From positions 50,328,421 to 50,392,420 of the forward strand of contig JAHLJT010003656.1 in assembly GCA_031308135.1 (NCBI GenBank): a stretch of DNA of 64,000 nt, in the 5' to 3' direction. Made by a program: the position numbers and the translations under genes. Below are positions 59,901 through 64,000 of the stretch, piece by piece. How positions within the stretch are numbered: the first letter of the stretch is position 1; every line of letters begins with the position of its first letter. Origin of the DNA: Acheta domesticus. Lineage: Eukaryota > Arthropoda > Insecta > Orthoptera > Gryllidae. The notes below the pieces were generated by a model, which worked only from the letters and a program-made list of their open reading frames with translations, was not told the DNA's origin and did no database searches.

Positions 59901-60472
59901 ACATGGATGATTTGGAAAAAGCAGGGATGGCAAAAGACTTAAAGAAAAAAAAGAAAAAGGGAGAGGGAGAAGTTCCTGGAAGAGAAATGGTCGGCCCAGA
60001 TGGTCAGATCTGGCCGTACGGAGGAATGGGCGCTCCTTGGTACCAAGGTCCTCTGTGCCATCCAGAGTGCACCTGTTTGCTGAGAGATTGGGAAAACACC
60101 GATGCATCGAGTAAGGAATACAAGTTGGTCAAGAAACTGTTCGACATCGTAAACGCACCTCCGGTTCCGGCAAAAGTATGCAAGGACGATGACAACGTGT
60201 GCGAAACCACCCAAGAGAAACAACAAGAAGTACTCAACGAAATCGGCGAGGAAATTTGGAAAATGATGCTGGCGTCCCGGCCGAAGAAAAGGCCGAAGTC
60301 GCCCAGCATCTCGGCCAGCAGCGAAGAAGGCACTTTCACTTACGAAGAGCCAGAAGAGTGCGTAGGTGGGGTATGTCAGCTCATAGAACAGGAGTTGCAG
60401 AAACGGAAAAGTGAAATGGCGGCGGCAAAGAAAGCGAAGAAAAGGAGAAGTTCGAGAAAGTACTGCACTTAA
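56883..60472 (+). CDS. Gene 3: lysine-rich protein, 3 coding exons, paralogue of gene 2
   Basis: Exons 56883-56919, 57835-58293 and 59883-60472 give 362 codons including TAA, both introns phase 1. An in-frame TGA at 56862 precedes the start (gcaagATGG). Residues about 13-165 are the domain shared with gene 2: Trp33, Tyr44-Lys-Glu-Pro47, a Val-x-Gly-Gly-x-Gly stretch, Phe73-Thr-Trp75, W-T-G-L, and E-W-K-K-S-x-x-I-L-x-L-R at 136-147. Then come a Lys run (186-191), a Gly/Trp/Pro-rich patch (G-P-D-G-Q-I-W-P-Y-G-G-M-G-A-P-W-Y), Cys224-His-Pro-Glu-Cys228, an acidic/helical region and a Lys/Arg-rich C terminus. Function unknown; no enzyme motif seen. The 3' end is doubtful: frames stay open past the stop as far as a GT at 60591, and a good acceptor with a possible last exon lies at 62250. 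Confidence 0.75.
57063..57207. mobile_element. Short MITE, about 70-bp arms
   Basis: gcgcacactttcccgttatag is mirrored by ctaatacgggaaagtttgtgc; the centre is cctcggc/gccgaga. The same ends (gcacagactttcccgtatta) open two longer repeats near 48613 and 53970. In intron 1 of gene 3. Confidence 0.65.
57835..58293 (+). CDS. Gene 3 exon 2, shared domain
   Basis: Acceptor cgtttcatgtccttag, donor AAAG|GTATGT, 153 codons, symmetric phase 1. Homologous to gene 2 exon 2, with the same order of landmarks and a Lys/Glu/Asp-rich linker before the E-W-K-K-S block. Mild AT-rich coding usage, in contrast with the GC-rich later exons of gene 2. Confidence 0.8.
59283..59796. mobile_element. Foldback MITE with arms of about 200 bp
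   Basis: The left arm TACAGTGTCTGGGGAGGAAA… is mirrored by …TTTCCTCCCCGGACACCTGTA, and similarity continues far inward (cgaaaataagctcttaagac, gcatagaaacactcc). TA at both edges. In intron 2 of gene 3, 86 bp before exon 3. Confidence 0.78.
59883..60472 (+). CDS. Gene 3 exon 3 (terminal as modelled), Cys-His-Pro-Glu-Cys
   Basis: Acceptor ttctaattttcag, phase 1, read to TAA 60470-60472. It begins D-P-T-S-F-K-Y-M-D-D-L, carries the P-L-C-H-P-E-C motif and ends S-S-R-K-Y-C-T. The same frame stays open after the single TAA to beyond 60590, and the -1 frame is open from 60415 to 60592 with Ser/Arg/Asp/Glu-rich content that looks like the family's usual tail. A donor-like AGAG|GTTAGA lies at 60590/60591. 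Confidence 0.72.
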
Positions 60473-60591
60473 GAGGCAGTGAGAGAGACAGGGACGAGAG
60501 CAGTGGAGAAGCGATCGCACCGAACAAGACGCGGAGCGAGAACGGTTTCGCTGCGCCACGACGCTGTGAAGAGGACCCACGAAGAGGTTAG

Positions 60592-60655
<64 letters not shown>
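60592..60655 (+). repeat. (AT)n microsatellite
   Basis: About 30 AT units directly after the possible donor at 60590. Confidence 0.95.
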
Positions 60656-60658
<3 letters not shown>

Positions 60659-61690
60659 GCTGTATCCAAAAAAATTGAATTCAATGACTTAGTGAAAAAA
60701 GTTAGTTTTCGATGCAAGAACAACATCGACACCAATGAAACAGGTTTGAAACGTTTTTAAAACGGGTTTAGGGGTGCCACAAACCCCATAAACACCGCAC
60801 TTTTCGGCCGTTTTACGCTACTTTTTAGAAAATGACGAATAAATATTATTTAACCTGATTTTTATCAACGGATTTTGAGCTGAGGTGGTGCCCACATTAC
60901 CCCGCAACAATTTTATGATCATCAACTAATTCTTATTTGACACAAACAGTGTGCCACATTAGCTCGAATATGGCCAATTTTACGTTAAAACCATAGAAAT
61001 AGACACTTTTCAATTGACCATAACTCCGGAAATTTTTATCAAAACTACTTTTAATTTAGATAAGATTAGAGCTCAAAATCTCTACTTTAAGAACTTTGCT
61101 TCGTACAATTTAACTATTTCACTGCAATCGGCTAAAACTGCGCCGCGTGCTATCGCTATTTACGACCCACATTTCTTCCGCACTGCTCTATACGATTTCA
61201 CTATTAGGCTGTATTCAAGATATTTGTAGAGGCTTAGCAAAAAAAAATAGTTTTTGATGCAAAAATAACATTGGCATCAATAAAACCGTGTTTAAAATTA
61301 GTTCAGGGGTGCCACAAACACCTTAAATACCACCTTTTTTCGGCATTTTCGCTAATTTTTAGAAAATAACAAATATTTAATGGTATTTTTATCAACTTAT
61401 TTTGGCTGAAGTGGTGCCCATGTTATTTCACAACAATTTTATGATTATCAAATATTACTTATTTGACTCAAACTGTGGGCCACATTAGTCCGAATATGGT
61501 CAGTTTTACATTAAAACGATATAAAAAGACATTTTTCAATTGGCCATAGCTCTGTAACTTTTAACTATAATACTTTTAATTTAGAGAAGATTAAAACTTT
61601 AAATCTCTATTTTAAGAACTTTACTTCGCACAATTTAACTATTTCATCGCAATCGGCCAAAATTGCGCTGCGCGCCATCACTGATAGCAA
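60654..61690 (+). repeat. About 549-bp diverged tandem pair
   Basis: attaggctgtat opens both units (60654 and 61203). Shared inner phrases: ggggtgccacaaac, ggtggtgccca, ttttatgat.atcaa, ttcactgcaatcggc. The second unit is cut by a SINE at 61692. The AATAAA at 60838 lies in unit 1. Confidence 0.75.
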
Positions 61691-61691
61691 C

Positions 61692-61826
61692 ATTCTCTGA
61701 TCGGTAGTTTTCCGTGGTTTCTCCTATCAACACCCGGCGAATGTCGGAGCAATACCCTAACAAACGTGCCACGGACCACGCGCGATCTTTCCTTCCTCTT
61801 CCTTGTCCTATCCTCACTCTCTTACT

Positions 61827-61859
<33 letters not shown>

Positions 61860-62116
61860 ACACTAGCATGCACTACACTACCACACATGCCGGGAGATCA
61901 GTTGGAAGCCTAAAGCTTGTCCCGGCTGGGGCGGTGCCCCGCTGGTGAGAGATACCTGGTTGAGGGACAACCCTGCTAGTCGACGGTAGGCCGGCGCCGT
62001 ATCTCGCCATCCAACGGGTAAAGATCACAGCCACCTCCTGATGAAAATATGCACTACACGATTGGGATTAATGACCTAAGTAGTTGACGCGCCCGGAATC
62101 ACGAAGAATCAATCAT
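61692..62116 (+). mobile_element. SINE family S1, 5'-truncated
   Basis: Begins at ttctctgatcggtag, contains an (AC)n expansion at about 61831-61856, ends in an aatcaatc tail. Lies after the doubtful 3' end of gene 3. Confidence 0.78.
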
Positions 62117-62249
62117 GTATGTATATGGGAAAGTAAAAAGAATTAATCTAGTGTGTCAAATTTAATGTATTTGCATTCTTTATGCAATTATTCAATATAA
62201 TTCCTCAAATTATTTTATTCCCGATTAAATTTTCGTCACTGCTGTTTTT

Positions 62250-62360
62250 GTGGCAGGTAAGAGGATATCATCCCAAGACTCCCGAGGACGTTTGCAGTGT
62301 GCGAAGCAATACAAGAAAAACTATTGCATCTTGTGTAACCAACGAGAAAATAAAACGACA
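62250..62360 (+). CDS. Possible extra terminal exon of gene 3
   Basis: Strong acceptor gctgtttttgtggcag ending at 62255. In phase 1 the frame runs about 35 codons (G-K-R-I-S-S-Q-D-S-R-G-R, then a Cys/Lys-rich segment with C-I-L-C) to TAA at about 62360, with AATAAA at about 62349. In phase 0 a longer frame to about 62403 is also open. It would join to the donor at 60590 only if the stop at 60470 is bypassed (frameshift, variant or different exon edge), so this is a candidate only. Confidence 0.3.
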
Positions 62361-62403
62361 TAAAAATTGTTATAAAAGTTTATTTTTATGGTTTTTACTT
62401 TAA

Positions 62404-64000
62404 ATATGGGCAACTACTATGAAAACTGCTTGTAATATATCTATAACCCCCAAAGCACAAGCAATATTTCAGAGACTTTTTATTGAATTATAATACAGTA
62501 GGTAATAAATATATTTATTAACAATATATATATAGTACTACTTTTCATATTTTTGAAATCAACAAAATTTAAGTCTGTTATCTCGCCGAGCCGCATCAAC
62601 TGACTTAATTATTACGACCAATAATCACAATGAAGTTGACCATGTCCGTCTCCGGAGGGTGTGACGTTACAGTATGTGTCAAATTAGTGTAATCTACCCC
62701 CCTTTTTAAACTGCTGCTTTTCGGTGGTAGGACTGGTGATGGGTTCTTAAAAACACACACAACACAACATTTAGCTTTAACAATAATCATTTAATCTAAA
62801 AATGTGAGACGAAGGATGCAATTTTTACAATGATTTTACATTATGTGATACTGGCGGCTTAATTTCTACTATCTGACAATTGTTGGTTGCCATACCCAAG
62901 CAAAATTAATTACAAAACAATTATGAGTTTATGCCGCTGGATTTTTCTTTCACACTTTTACGCTGAAGGCGTAATGAACCCCTTTTCTCCTGGAGTCTCA
63001 GTCCTTCCGCATTATTGCGGTCACAACAACATTACCATTCTTGGTGTTTGAAGGCGTCGGCTCCCAGGCAGGTAAAGTGGAGAGGGCGCTCCCTCGCCTT
63101 TGTCCTGAAGTCGGCCGTCCCCTCAGCTGCTCCGTGGCCACCGCCAGCAGGTCAAAGCACCCAGTAATGACCGCGTCCAGGCACCCGGGATGCGGTCATT
63201 GACAGACAGCCGCGGCGCGTGCCCCTCTTCCTCGAAACTTTCGCCTCGCAATCAACTTAGGCGAATAATGCAGACGCGTAGGGCGTGCAACTCCGATTAT
63301 TACCGGTCATTGCGTCGGTAACAATCGCGTTCGACAAGTCGCGGATAACTGCCCGCTAACTATGGCGAGTACAAGCCCTTTATGTGAACTGGTTAGCGAA
63401 TACGTCTCGCGAAGCTTGGCGAGCAGTGTCGGCTCGCAGAGTTCACGCAGAAACGAACTCTCGTGAATTTAGAACTGAGTGTTCTCTCGTGGCGTTACTT
63501 TCGAAGTCTCGCTCATCGAAGTGTTACGTTCAGTGTCTACCTCAGAAGTTTTTTCGCCGTAGCTTTCCCGTCGTGACGAGAGCTCTCATGCCCCCCCATT
63601 TACATCTCCAAGTCGCCCTGATTGCCTGAAATTGAAATTTTGGCGGAGTGGCGGGGCGAACCTCCGACCAATGTCCGCACGCGTCGCGTACAAAAAATAT
63701 CCGTTGGCTTTGGAAAAATTCGTTGGCCTACTTTCTCCGCGGCCCGTGTGAAAAAAAATACGTTTGGCCATAAACGTGGAGTGGGTGGTCATTCGCTTTG
63801 ACGCTCGCGCCGCCAAATGGACAAAGCGACCCTTCTTACTTCCCCGCTGCCCCTCGTCGGCTCCGCGCCCCTCGCCGCCGCGACCGGATGAGCGTCGTAA
63901 AAAAAAACAAAAAGAGACCCTAGCCCCTCTCTCTCGCCCGTGGCCCCGATGCAGGTATGCGCTCACATCCGTCGTCGATTCTGCCTTGACTGACAATAAA
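62404..64000. other. AT-rich then GC-rich, CpG-rich segment, no gene assigned
   Basis: From about 62950 GC rises sharply and CpG is frequent, as in an unmethylated promoter or 5' exon region. The best frames (63384-63629 plus, 63586-63996 minus) lack known motifs and are probably due to composition. A gene starting beyond the window is possible. Confidence 0.45.

Noticed and set aside
63586..63996. 136-codon minus frame near the window end
   Set aside because: CpG-rich DNA with no known motif and no splice evidence; kept only as a GC-rich segment.

Overview
This is eukaryotic nuclear DNA. It is AT-rich and intron-rich, with no operons, and is full of insect-type mobile elements: a Helitron, Tc1/mariner, hAT, tRNA-headed SINEs, LINE relics and many foldback MITEs. 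A large, repeat-rich arthropod (probably insect) genome is the best guess; the species cannot be named from sequence alone.

The main coding content is a plus-strand row of three genes that I assembled from splice signals and reading frame. Gene 1 is about 8,973-35,321 (7 coding exons, about 555 aa, poly(A) signal 36 bp after the stop). Gene 2 is 39,051-46,382 (4 coding exons, 448 aa). Gene 3 is 56,883-60,472 (3 coding exons, 361 aa, with an ambiguous 3' end). All three begin with a very short first coding exon, and all introns are phase 1 except the last intron of gene 2 (phase 2). All three proteins are strongly charged, Lys/Arg-rich or Ser-Arg/Asp-rich. Genes 2 and 3 share a clearly homologous exon 2 of 153-169 residues, and both carry a Cys-His-Pro-x-Cys motif in exon 3; gene 1 has a looser His-Pro-x-Cys. 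I do not recognise the family. The composition suggests nuclear proteins, but that is inference.

Layout: 1-8,900 is gene-poor and holds decayed dispersed repeats, a tandem B-box-bearing repeat and a foldback element. 8,973-35,321 is gene 1, whose introns hold LINE relics, SINEs, a hAT MITE, a nearly intact 5.56-kb Helitron on the minus strand (22,360-27,922, one in-frame stop) and a very regular 245-bp satellite (33,365-35,186) built from one end of a MITE and abutting the last exon. 35,360-37,480 is a 31-bp minisatellite and a decayed Tc1-like element. 39,051-46,382 is gene 2 with MITEs in its introns. 46,400-56,800 is intergenic repeats, a hAT relic, a G-rich island and a tRNA-derived SINE. 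56,883-62,400 is gene 3 and possible extra 3' exons. 62,950-64,000 is a GC-rich, CpG-rich segment without a convincing gene.

Gene models rest on splice consensus, phase agreement and paralogy seen by eye; no transcript or database search was available.
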